Shown here: one piece after another, positions 38,501 through 42,959 of the stretch
Layout: every line of letters begins with the position of its first letter
Position numbering within the stretch: the stretch's first letter is position 1
Assembly: GCA_030425385.1 (NCBI GenBank)
Contig: JAUIAH010000032.1
Location: forward strand, 32,663 to 96,662
DNA: 64,000 bases
Direction of reading: 5' to 3'
From: Verrucomicrobiia bacterium
GTDB taxonomy: Bacteria > Verrucomicrobiota > Verrucomicrobiia > Verrucomicrobiales > DEV007
Translations under genes and position numbers: made by a program
Notes under the pieces: model-generated
The model's database searches: none
Told to the model about the DNA's origin: nothing
The model's input: the letters and a program-made list of their open reading frames with translations, nothing else

Positions 38501-40931
38501 CTTGAGCCACTGCAGGCACCGCGGCAGTGACGGCATCTTCCAAGGTCGCCAGAAGAGATTCCCCCACATCCCGTCGTAGGCTGGCGGAGTTCGGGAGCGA
38601 TTCTGCTAGTCGCGCGTAGGTTGCTGCTTGAGCAGCAAGGTCGCGCAAGGTCAGAGCCTCATTTACCGGTTGCCATGAGAGCTGATTGAGGCTTGTGAGC
38701 GGCAAGTCATTGGGAGAAGGGAGCTGATTCGCCGTCGGGAGCGTCTGTAAACTTGTCAGAGCGTTCAAGGCGGCGAGTTCCTGCCATTGCCTCATCGCAT
38801 GCATGAGGGCAAAGACATCACCGTCGATCGTGGCATCAAGAAAGCGGGCTTGAAGCTTGGCCTTGGCCGCAAGGATCACCTGTGAAATCCATTCTGGCAG
38901 GGGAGCAGGAATCGGTTGGTCGAGTAGGTGCCAATGCTCGATGCCACCCGCAAGCACCGTTGCTTTCTCGATCAACAGAGGGAGAGAAGACGATTCGAGA
39001 ATGGTGTTGCTGCTAGGATCAAAGGTGCCTGCAATGACGCCATGGTTAGTAGCTTCTTCGAGAGCAAATTGTGCTAACAGAGATCCAATTTCTGGAAAGA
39101 CGGTGTTGCCGAGGTGTGTCTTGATCGCCATCCAATCAGTGGCGATCTGCGCGAACGCCGCCAAGTCCCAGTCGGTGTCGCTTTGCGAGAGGCGGTCGGC
39201 GAGAGCGAGGTGTCCGACTTCGAGCGCGCTTTGCAAGAGGGCGACGCTCTCTGCCGATCCTTCCAGCTGCCCCGCCTGCACCTGAGCCAACCCCGCTAAG
39301 TAGGCACTCACGCCTTGCAGGCTTTCGGCTGCGGCGGCTCCACGCCCCGCGCCATCAAGGTAGCCGGCCAAGGCATCGAGGGCTTGATCACCCAACGAGC
39401 CTAACTGACTCGCAGCACCACAGGAATCGAGCAATGCGGTGGAAGTGTCTGTCGCCTCTGAAAGCTGAAGGCTCGCAGCCATGTTGCGATAGACCTTCGC
39501 GACGGTGACATAGTCGTTCGGTGAGCCTGTTGTGATGTTAGGAAGGCGCGCTACCAGAGCGTCGCGAGTGGTGTTCTCCAAACGTTGCGCCACCAGTCGC
39601 AGACGATAGTATGGATCTTCCAGAACGAGATCGGCGAGGAAACGCATGGTTCCTGGAATTTCTACTTCGACACGTCCTGACAAAGTCACTTGGCCATTGG
39701 GACACAAGGTGAGCCAGATCGGCCGGTCAGTCGGCACATGCAAAGTGACGGTTTCCGTTCCGGGAAGGGCGAAGCTGCCAGCGAAGGGGAGGTTCACGGG
39801 CTGTGTCCCACTGAGATCGATCATGACATCCGATTGAGCCAGGGACACGTCGGGTAATGGCAGGCCCGGGATGGTCACCGTGAACTGCGGCGCTTCTAAA
39901 ACGGCCCCGTGCAAAGTGCCGCCCTTCCATTGCAGCGGAAACTGGTCGAACAGCCTGACGGGAATCCCATCCTCCGTGGCAACATCGAAGGCCTCGGCCA
40001 GGGACTCGAACGCGAGGGCCTCCAAGGGAAGCACTTTCATGGTTTCGCCAGATGTGGTCAGGGGTTCTGTTAGGGAAAGAATGGACGCCTCCTCAAAGTG
40101 GAACGTTGCCGATTGAAAGGTGACCGCTTGGCGACCCTCCCCATCGGTGGTGAGCTGGCCGCCTTCGTCGAAAGCGATGCGAGGCCCGACATCGCCGCCC
40201 GCTGCTGCCTCCACGGCAGGCCGGTAGGCAAAGGGCGGCAGGCTGCCATCAGGGGCAACCTCAAGACTGGTGCCCCCATTGATGGGCGCAAACCGCGTGC
40301 TGTCACTGAAATCAAAGCGAACCGGAGCGCTGAAGGCGACATTGCCCGCGGCATCCTCCGCCCGCGCCACGAAGGCCTTGCCCATGAGGGCGCTGGTATC
40401 GCCGTAGGCATGCCGATACCGCCACCGACCATCAGCTAACAGTGTTGCATTGCCTAACAACGCTCCATCGGCCAGCATGGCCACCCGAACGACTGCGACG
40501 TTGTCTGTTGCCTCCGTTTCCAGCACGAGGATTCCTACAGCCCCATTGGTATCGAACTGGGTTCGTAAGCGTGTCAGAGAGGGCGGAATGCTGTCCGTGA
40601 TGGTGCCCGGACCACTCCCACCCGGACCCAGCGCCACCACTCGCCAGAACGCACGTCCACCACTTTCCGATGGATCGGTGAGGCGGGCTTGCGTCGAAGA
40701 CGCCGTCAGCGTGCGCACGGAAAGCCACGTTTCCAAATCATGGCTTCGCTCGAGCCGATACCGATACCCAGGAATCGTTTGGAATGGGATATCCCAACGA
40801 CCGGAGACTACCGGCGAGGGTGCCGGTTCCCGGATCAGCCCGCGATCTTGTTGCGCTAGGGAGAGAATGCTGGCGGCGATCAGGAGCAGAAAGCCAGCGA
40901 CCAGGGGGCGACGTCGATTGGAAAGGGCCAT
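23547..40931 (-). CDS. Giant secreted multidomain protein (about 5,794 residues)
   Basis: A single open frame of 17.4 kb with a signal peptide (LVAGFLLLIAASILSLA) after the ATG at 40931; an in-frame ATG at 40973 would add 14 residues. Order of parts: a YRLERSHDLETW ... FWRV module (about 34-97); an Ig-like domain; beta-rich blocks with D-G-S-F turns interleaved with two long alpha-helical regions (about 430-915 and 1500-1960); a tandem duplication of about 380 residues (about 2041-2422 and 2479-2852) sharing a C-P-(D/E)-N-E loop; further beta-rich blocks; then four ASH/Hydin-like domains (L/V/I-D/N-F-G near 4224, 4326, 4723, 5145) alternating with two YCF48/BNR-like propellers (about 4418-4706 and 4821-5128, repeats of RSTDAGRSW type); and a PEGA-like domain near 5238. 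No catalytic site or sorting signal is recognised. It is probably a surface or matrix protein. Confidence 0.85.
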   Translation of the reverse strand: MALSNRRRPLVAGFLLLIAASILSLAQQDRGLIREPAPSPVVSGRWDIPFQTIPGYRYRLERSHDLETWLSVRTLTASSTQARLTDPSESGGRAFWRVVALGPGGSGPGTITDSIPPSLTRLRTQFDTNGAVGILVLETEATDNVAVVRVAMLADGALLGNATLLADGRWRYRHAYGDTSALMGKAFVARAEDAAGNVAFSAPVRFDFSDSTRFAPINGGTSLEVAPDGSLPPFAYRPAVEAAAGGDVGPRIAFDEGGQLTTDGEGRQAVTFQSATFHFEEASILSLTEPLTTSGETMKVLPLEALAFESLAEAFDVATEDGIPVRLFDQFPLQWKGGTLHGAVLEAPQFTVTIPGLPLPDVSLAQSDVMIDLSGTQPVNLPFAGSFALPGTETVTLHVPTDRPIWLTLCPNGQVTLSGRVEVEIPGTMRFLADLVLEDPYYRLRLVAQRLENTTRDALVARLPNITTGSPNDYVTVAKVYRNMAASLQLSEATDTSTALLDSCGAASQLGSLGDQALDALAGYLDGAGRGAAAAESLQGVSAYLAGLAQVQAGQLEGSAESVALLQSALEVGHLALADRLSQSDTDWDLAAFAQIATDWMAIKTHLGNTVFPEIGSLLAQFALEEATNHGVIAGTFDPSSNTILESSSLPLLIEKATVLAGGIEHWHLLDQPIPAPLPEWISQVILAAKAKLQARFLDATIDGDVFALMHAMRQWQELAALNALTSLQTLPTANQLPSPNDLPLTSLNQLSWQPVNEALTLRDLAAQAATYARLAESLPNSASLRRDVGESLLATLEDAVTAAVPAVAQVLDLQDLALLMEAGLWQGRLADLLGDTVRAQTWEEVSFPALSGHLQQLTTVDPQWRTLDGLLELFLESAEVLNDANSRSQMNALLGVAQSMLVHLWETRPQSSALGSVDIQLPGDLSIDEAFGEISYHRETRAFAGAFGGSLQLPSFGDIALTVANASVASDGSFDLNAFGSMRLPLQDPIATVSIREDHPLHVHYSPAEGLALSAGTRLEFINGMAFEGDLTLEDPIYIFRIAATDIRFDLLKLVTEALPSFPAEDMVDDIALERLVDFYGALGNQVNQTEPEIGDLESDGRPPTFAGEAEADPEDIIQLYLNYAYLESLSSTPNRDVIAAVLEKVISLTDQLLSQTEKAFQEFDAVLEEPLEVANDTAPRHLLIDFGATDRVYDGIGPGATQGFALPENTVWNGVAQDNDGGLVYSNGTPASDVAIDVGTLFLHPDQQREPDWNFVPSTGIIAKPAGSIPLITDLLADTLSSDSLLPRAGHPAPFLVNGTHPRSQLFVRVRGLGPGFFHVYALIDSLTLLGQDTSKRREVAFAAVHPNGSRRASDSFVALTGAREIPLETYQHATIDTDGNFVPAYVVLGEGEDLLIATRDLPDFRGALSGLEVVEVFPEILQFSATPTSIDLGGISTLEWQTGFATDVSINRGIGSVGINGSRRVSPLGTTRFTLTASNASGSATQSVLIVVDGPKRRFQKLVQGLEKVSRVEKELASTLKDLAAAFAAENDTRASEIQEKLNTLLEKGATILTSDAVLNNTAAIKDRKTMSKVAQTALNFEAAAQALGRDLDAGILGETQSLVDRSHQATLDKWRTADASVDLAKIKQLSSAEVRNAMAEILDSAADSMGIGNQASLGNDILQALTTQAKVDTMQRFGIDPETGAADLSGKTVDETREFISEMIENEAANQALGLDGDTITDTAAEKMIADALAELASLPATDWKRRYALLSNYRTAQLLVLNIDPTEEYTDQLALMVTNLNAQAASSKRLSGTELEAMKLASFTLVESVSPPFEQRLRKALQGAKERIDSSWDISQMNEATTLAGELRTLYGYWQNLQVAGAGQSITGDLRPPALVASLNGQVQGFAQALEGKAIREFTRYQKTLTVMAKALAGDGVTLNQEGLEILEDNEADPFRQALLTSVYQNAQLQASAAASYADRLALLDPLELLLGLGLPGELRVEEVYGQVFYNRDTGYLEGSFGGRLTLPETAAAFEISEATIANDGSFSFNAATEGPLPFGGIRVAASIDAVNTVEAGLDITGNGSMTVPGENGSPDQTFAITVGYSQANARFLFNGQAEGAPLRFTDNFVVFGAGTTLEVSTEEPFGRLVLNGDAGLFARGVLPATPSAEDFVLFLDDAVLRFENDANGFDLALDEGHIELPAEVFSTSLCPDNETLTPGSGPRITLTEEQPLLVRYEESPSSVRFTGALGIHDVGITIPDVADFRADVCEGRLVFEGDSLPAILDVNARGVLPLPGGVAAFRVIDAMWTLDGLPQGTIQLENDASLFNANGFEVVLYGDGQGDCPDGEVSLTTNPNGTPTLAMSGGIGLVLPTEVISGMEGEVLELKGCGGFTSTAGQPPVLTVDQLSLQGDVSLGGENGLAARNIDLVAQNVSALFDPSQANASPFLLVLNSGQLDFPNGVTLALQQGFIAQDGGFDLGATATALDLAGARISGGFAVARSVNGALSVEGDANVTLLESGQSFAAAASYDAPTQTLTFGAQTQNLNLALADDFVLFDGGLGFSVSGAQQSGYLNLFGSFGIIAKPGADAAAPAREDYELVLDSASLTLAYDPEGFSVALDNGTLQLPELFVETICPENEGLDASLSGPAIALNPADPIQLRYESASQRFDFSGQVIFRNIGFEVPGIDGLRLAVCNAVLSFGQDLPRLTNVYASMEIPLPEEPAFVDVLDAEWSLNGLPTGVIALRNDLTLFDRAGFEIEVLGASEEDEEVCESGTAITIQEDRFRLDGGVRLSLPAETLMVDGGGRVQALACGGIEIRPDTGPLLTVDALGVSGDGTQFRLGGAEGLLVEDASLFAFDLQNLFTQSESTPFILALSGQFRIPDGPGFGLRDARFVFDGSPLPKFSIGGADLVLGETLEVVEGLPLQVSEASFSFVDRNLPLPDLLAPDNLIIGVSAGIAIPPEAPIVSGQVNGLTVKMRQGIPEVQLDGFGFGISDFEVPPLSLTGQVYVGGLANPENLFFAGQVGGSLNGAGVTALVAFNLRGPIGVCFDVNAGPAGIPLGPTGFLLTGVSGGVSFANSNADPCDFAALIQLDEDGRPLEVAAHTEAGAIVPALQEACSWETLAKTQDRLRVYQEIAEHPEAILYTLQDTEPGGPEFPCPTGECPPRTMNILCQPHPDRDLYPDRIIVKFTSLDQAFVDSLRFTPPGQNQETTIRDYLESSQLNTPAEIGDTVANAFRQAIDTVTPRLDETIVPNGAALNAVIEDTLDTVEMTFAGTVASGVQAALGDNDSVYEAILAAAYAGVPCFDATVKVTGTFSHASVSSFLSGTVGAVLSTAGSAGIVGSVNLVGIPVGTLAAFVAATDEFGDPNPSVCGEVRVAVGPLELGALKALYECDGCVTGLFEAFASFAECVGDEVVNELYAKVAPDLVGLGSNGIFFLSETQKAGILAEIFSDPPNLPGLRDCFVAFLQTSVGSLNPQLTLCGAVQPKIFGLDLGGSLVEVQAAADKEGFAAAFAFSPSYLISSYVPLFPPTASDRATFGFGVGVPSPDAILAAGIEGRLTDPQALAVFAREGLDHVLANATYTIGYAFEPFGFKGLNAEARVLMPHLTDHPAHPESTWRRPSELGLPSRKDVLLGALEAGLLANPLWTGNGADDEGTALGLAFPEGSAERAAVSGRTFQADYFPHGGIVGAARLSMPAAIVDAPPASLFVLLDDTQDPLDRLTAGLAFLNDYLLQTREMGTMAFYTPAPNPPTFTHPDTGQSLPPGDLLTALMQFDGDAFTAGSLYPLEETFLSGQISGRLLGIPIADAEVEAVPPDPTRGTPGCFEVRSSIPEDSWMKGFVDSADLEFIIKQAPSEPIEVRFQRLANELATLLSQNASPSVMTAFLQTIESSFDVEMPKVSFELEVNNLQVPEGLESLIALDGNTSGRLVAYSPCYDPSAEGTSPLALAKRRGGLALEANLRFLDLVTIERAALGITPGDGALPALTGLLEAPLVATNGLTFRDISASFQSEPAIGQPYLSFDGAVDPITLGSLLNLRPLDPSVPRLQGSFQALRSASDTPSASIALAPARITSPILGDDLALIVHGNGINDRFAFSTEARWDAGVTLQGALTLRDANGEALVTIGSSGQALTGTIGGDGLENVSVQLTIPTGVAVTTFPGKAHAHTLTIGSNSGAAATLELDSNGRLYFDTGTHEGIELPGLLSIGGRLEFGYEPNARTAQFRTSVRAVNFGNVPLHTPSTRTVQIANDGQTQLTLYASAEGDADFIVEPNAVAVPPGDTRELRVRYLPTSPEAAAGTLRLQYNGNDSPRLIPLAGSGQAVPLYFASDELVDFGSHAVGGGAQRLVSVANLGQAPLAIDIQALPNGSPFSASPTSLTLAPGEERRLFLRYAPTEIGTVDFPLALRTNDGVGAHFIQLRGTASEQHWYRERQGGSQLLDIAMLNSGTGVAVGQSGALLRFTPLTLGNWVAHPLTNIELRAAAAHGNTLWAAGRSGTLLRSNDAQFAQWTPITDSDVIGSGGNQWNAIGVDSSGLVTLVGDSGRIVKQFSANVFNNVAPNDLLNHLLGIDYTGTSGVLVGENGVIRRSTNRGATWPTTPRVSGVNLAGLRLNSVAFGSNNVGIIVGQGGTILRSSNAGASWSRVNHSASNGELTKVIASGTSFYAVGLNATYLRSTDAGRSWSAEGTGGSGAYQSISEADGRLWAVGQSGRIDHRPLTPLRSGKLAIDPGLLDFGTVALGETAFQTVTFRNQGTGPIRIGELTPFTAEIVASDSHFEIASGGQRVVRFTYRPTQTRSVAPYHTNGNIRIERPDRSSESFLLVRARAVQNGWRALPSPSTENVRHLRFANAEVGLLAVDDQLYRTTDGGESWSLMNVTFPGPIRTLAFTNSTTTFVGGGDTGAPFIYRTTDDGSRWFPTSLPNGLRNPINALSFPPGGGNTAYALGSRITSNPQANGVLLRTTNGGGEWRTLSSPSSTFNGSALAAWDASSLYTASGGTLYRTVDAARTWEETLAFGGAFPITDVTMSGSSDAWLGGNNGLFRKANNADALRPTWSSVPLFTAATVNDVHFVSTTEGWCATNGAIQTAGRSIVYHTNQGGETWEADFILQGGNVLTVDEADGVVYAGGTQGGLWKRDRLLRSKAPLGHTPIAIDFGEVVVGDTVTLPVPVANLGDGTLEIVRVRIDPGRMLPAFTVKEESFLLNADKPADLTVTFHPPESGDFENTLLVETNAGILRTSLQGRSITPPAILTIDSQPSGVMVTIDGQPTRTPVALKVGEGGLAPGEEITIAAVDEVDINGLPYHFSQWQPSREQTFTFTVPATSMRLTAHYAEERLLVASDHEEGHPDDLPTGPWMRVTEATLTAPGLGDFAVQGSLFLSTTSIKGAVEASSLQIPADPNAFHALELTAGSWAFDWERNQHFRMTAQAPGLSLLETPITPPGNLTIQFFANGDYLLGAATSDSLPLIPGIGELGPGSFSLIRSNGSTNLQLSGPLRLFPQPNGSFAFEHQVSLSAGVLPFTYTLLADALPTSLFANNVIDIRKRSNTRIEMSLSDANGFSLSLRNVNVILLGQSVGPINQLTLVNDAFTFTTQAPTSPFQLGPFRLSATSGAAVSWDVSAASMVVDLPSTTLRAPGITEWPSAGINFPGFRIDTSGNFDETIPLPAFALAGIGLNSGQTPNRYLRFYRSAGTLGMSVRDQQAFFLGTMNLGFDINSAGTLAGFFDGTVKVDTPVFGTVEIAEVSLSYDSARPAYPFAGLTQTLGNHFGVEFGASGGRFRHVFCDEDDETLDDCDPGYFSLSSP
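32375..34810 (-). repeat. Internal tandem duplication inside the giant gene
   Basis: The segments 34810-33665 and 33495-32375 encode two colinear blocks of about 375-380 residues that share the same order of landmarks: an FVLF-x-G strand, a (V/L)L-D-x-A-x-L strand, a C-P-(D/E)-N-E loop, (P)-F-x-x-(A/V)-I-D/DVLDAEW-type strands, GLP-x-G-x-I-x-L, and an (L/V)-x-C-G-G loop. The offset is about 1.3 kb. At DNA level the copies are well diverged, so the duplication is old. Confidence 0.6.
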
Positions 40932-41134
40932 CTCAAGACAGGGTTGAGTCCCTCCGAGCATACCGCCTTCCAAGTGATTGGAAAGACGCTGTTAGGCGGG
41001 GCAGGTCTTGGCACTGGAAATTCTCCCACCGAGGGGTGCTCCACGACGGCGATTTGGGAATGGTCTGCGGCGATGCCGGTTGCAATGCCTGTACTGGTTG
41101 TGCTCGCTATGGAGAAGAAGGCGCGTCGTTTCAT
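40880..41134 (-). pseudogene. Possible remnant of a Tat-exported protein gene
   Basis: An 84-codon frame begins MKRRAFFSIASTTSTG, which resembles a twin-arginine signal (K-R-R-A-F-F-S then a small-residue stretch), continues through a proline-rich segment and ends inside the first codons of the giant gene in another frame. It might be the 5' stub of a lost gene or a short real gene, but no family is recognised after the signal-like part. It may also be chance. Confidence 0.2.
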
Positions 41135-41341
41135 GCCGCTATCGGGAAGTCTAAGGAAATATGGCCGATTCTAGTAGGCAAATCGGCGCTCCCAGAGATA
41201 CTACCGCGGATGATTTGCCATTTCTCCCTTTCTCCCCAATTCCCCATCGAAGGTAATCGCATTCTTCTGCCGAGGTTTGCTCCATCTTTCGGGGACCGTG
41301 GTTAGAGAGGAGAACCGCCCGACGAGGCCCTCATCGCTAGG
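40932..41341. promoter_or_regulatory. Divergent intergenic region between the giant gene and the terpenoid-redox cluster
   Basis: This 410-base gap must carry promoters for both the 26-kb minus-strand gene run and the plus-strand Fe-S/terpenoid cluster. The part at 41140-41290 is relatively AT-rich. Apart from the possible Tat-signal remnant and the stem-loop at 41164-41187, I see no certain promoter hexamers, riboswitch or RNA gene. Confidence 0.4.
41164..41187. repeat. Perfect 7-bp stem-loop in the divergent promoter region
   Basis: GCCGATT and AATCGGC flank a 10-base loop (ctagtaggca). It could be an operator for a dimeric regulator or a small hairpin in the leader of the plus-strand cluster. 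No U-tract follows, so it is not a convincing terminator. Confidence 0.35.
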
Positions 41342-41827
41342 TTGGTTGATCTTCATCTTCGCCGTCACTTGTTGGAATTCATTCGCTACAAACACGCCCG
41401 CTTCCGTGCCCGGTTTCCTGAGGCCTACCGCTACAGCCGCTCGCATTATTGGATGGCCGAAGTGGAAGGCGCACCTGGCCTTTGGAGAGTCGGCTTCACC
41501 AAATTTGCCACGCGGATGCTCGGCGAGCTCGTTGAGGCGGAGTTTCCTCTTGAGAAGGGGAGTCCCGTGGAACCTGGGCAAGCGATTGGCACCGTCGAGG
41601 GGTTCAAAGCGGCCAGTGACGTTTATTGTGTGATGAACGGGAGTTTCCAGGGCTCTAACACCATCCTCGACGACGATGCCTGCATCGTGCGGTCTGATCC
41701 CTACATCGATGGCTGGCTCTATGCTGTGCGAGGGGAGCCGGAGCGGGAAAGTGTCGACGTGCACGGCTACATCGAATTATTGGAAGCTACCATCAACCGC
41801 ATGCAGGAAGAGGAGCATCAGGAATAA
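41342..41827 (+). CDS. GcvH-like lipoyl-domain protein
   Basis: A 161-residue protein whose middle part matches glycine-cleavage H proteins: HYWMAEVEGAPGLWRVGFTK corresponds to the HEW...GIT start of the fold. The lipoylation loop is VEGFKAASDVYCVMNGSF, with Lys89 where lipoate would be attached and the usual G-x-V-E-x-x-K-A-x-S spacing. No gcvT or gcvP is nearby, so it is probably not part of glycine cleavage. The only plausible start keeping the fold intact is the TTG at 41342; an in-frame stop lies at 41303 and no ATG or GTG occurs before the domain. About 34 N-terminal residues precede the H-protein homology. It opens a tightly packed cluster and is 4 bases from the CobW gene. H-like proteins also serve as swinging-arm carriers in sulfur oxidation (LbpA of the sHdr system), which makes a carrier role possible here. 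Confidence 0.72.
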   Translation: MVDLHLRRHLLEFIRYKHARFRARFPEAYRYSRSHYWMAEVEGAPGLWRVGFTKFATRMLGELVEAEFPLEKGSPVEPGQAIGTVEGFKAASDVYCVMNGSFQGSNTILDDDACIVRSDPYIDGWLYAVRGEPERESVDVHGYIELLEATINRMQEEEHQE

Positions 41828-41831
41828 CAGT

Positions 41832-42956
41832 ATGACAGACATCAAAGGCAAAGCGCGTTACGTGATGATCGGTGGCTTTCTCGGCGCGGGAAAGACGACG
41901 GCCATCCAGGCGTTCGCCAAGGAACTGGACGCTCAGGGCGTGAAGGTCGGATTGATCACCAATGATCAGGGCGCCGGTTTGGTCGACACCGCATTGGGCA
42001 AGTCGAACCAGTTTCCAGTGGAGGAAATTGCCGGTGGCTGTTTCTGTTGCCGCTTTGACTCGTTGATCGATGCTGCGGCGAATCTGTCAGAGGCGACGCG
42101 GCCCGATGTGTTTCTGGCAGAACCGGTCGGCAGTTGCACCGATCTGGTCGCCACGGTGAACCTGCCTCTGCAACAGATCTACGGCGATGACTTTGTCGTG
42201 TCACCTCTCAGCGTCTTGATCGATCCCGTCCGTGCGTTGCGTGTCCTCGGCTTGGAGGAGGGGAAACGGCTCTCACCCAATGTGTGCTACATCTATGAGA
42301 AGCAACTGGAGGAAGCGGAGATCATTGCGATCAATAAAGTTGATTTGTTAGACTCTGAGAGGCTGGCGACGTTGCGCACAGCGTTGCTGGAGCGGTATCC
42401 GCGCGCGAGCGTGATTGAAATGTCCGCCCGTGAAGGCACCAACGTCGGTTCCTGGATCGAAACCGTGCTGGTGACGGAGTCGAATCCACTGCGCTTGATG
42501 GAAGTCGACTATCAGAAGTACGGAGATGGTGAGGCTTTGTTAGGCTGGCTGAATGCCACATTGCGCATTGAGCATGAGGAGGAGTTTGATGGCAACGCCT
42601 TACTCAACACGATCGCAAGCACGTTGCGCACGCTGTTGGAAGGCCAATCGATCGAGGTGGCGCACCTCAAGATGACGCTGACGCCCGAGGGGGATCCCTT
42701 TGAGATCGCGGCGGTCAATCTCGTGCGCTCGGATGACCAGCCCCACATGTCGCATCAGTTGACCGAACCGATCGAAGAGGGAGCGCTGAGTTTGAACATC
42801 CGTGCGGAAGCGGATCCGAAAGCCCTGGAGAACGCCACTCAGGAAGCCTTGGCAGAGGTCTTCGGACATCAGCCAGGGCTGGCATTTGCAACGACGCACA
42901 TCGAAGCTTTCCGACCAGGGAAGCCCGTTCCCGTCCATCGTCTGACCCAACTTTAG
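41832..42956 (+). CDS. CobW/COG0523-family GTPase, putative metallochaperone
   Basis: A 374-residue P-loop GTPase. The Walker A motif is GGFLGAGKTT at 14-23, the metal-binding CxCC motif is GGCFCCRF with C70, C72 and C73, and NKVD is present for guanine recognition. The family inserts or delivers metal ions such as zinc or cobalt to client proteins. I use the ATG at 41832, because an earlier in-frame ATG at 41676 would lie entirely inside the GcvH-like gene. The C-terminal half is longer and more divergent than a minimal CobW_C domain. It lies 4 bases after the H-protein and 3 bases before the radical SAM gene, so its client is probably one of these metalloproteins (inference). Confidence 0.88.
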   Translation: MTDIKGKARYVMIGGFLGAGKTTAIQAFAKELDAQGVKVGLITNDQGAGLVDTALGKSNQFPVEEIAGGCFCCRFDSLIDAAANLSEATRPDVFLAEPVGSCTDLVATVNLPLQQIYGDDFVVSPLSVLIDPVRALRVLGLEEGKRLSPNVCYIYEKQLEEAEIIAINKVDLLDSERLATLRTALLERYPRASVIEMSAREGTNVGSWIETVLVTESNPLRLMEVDYQKYGDGEALLGWLNATLRIEHEEEFDGNALLNTIASTLRTLLEGQSIEVAHLKMTLTPEGDPFEIAAVNLVRSDDQPHMSHQLTEPIEEGALSLNIRAEADPKALENATQEALAEVFGHQPGLAFATTHIEAFRPGKPVPVHRLTQL

Positions 42957-42959
42957 ATC

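Noticed and set aside
40784..41305. 173-codon plus-strand frame across the start of the giant gene and the promoter gap
   Set aside because: It overlaps the signal-peptide end of the giant gene, has no recognisable features and would occupy the divergent promoter region.
41676..41831. Upstream ATG start for the CobW gene
   Set aside because: It would place 52 extra codons entirely within the H-like protein gene in another frame; the P-loop begins right after the ATG at 41832.
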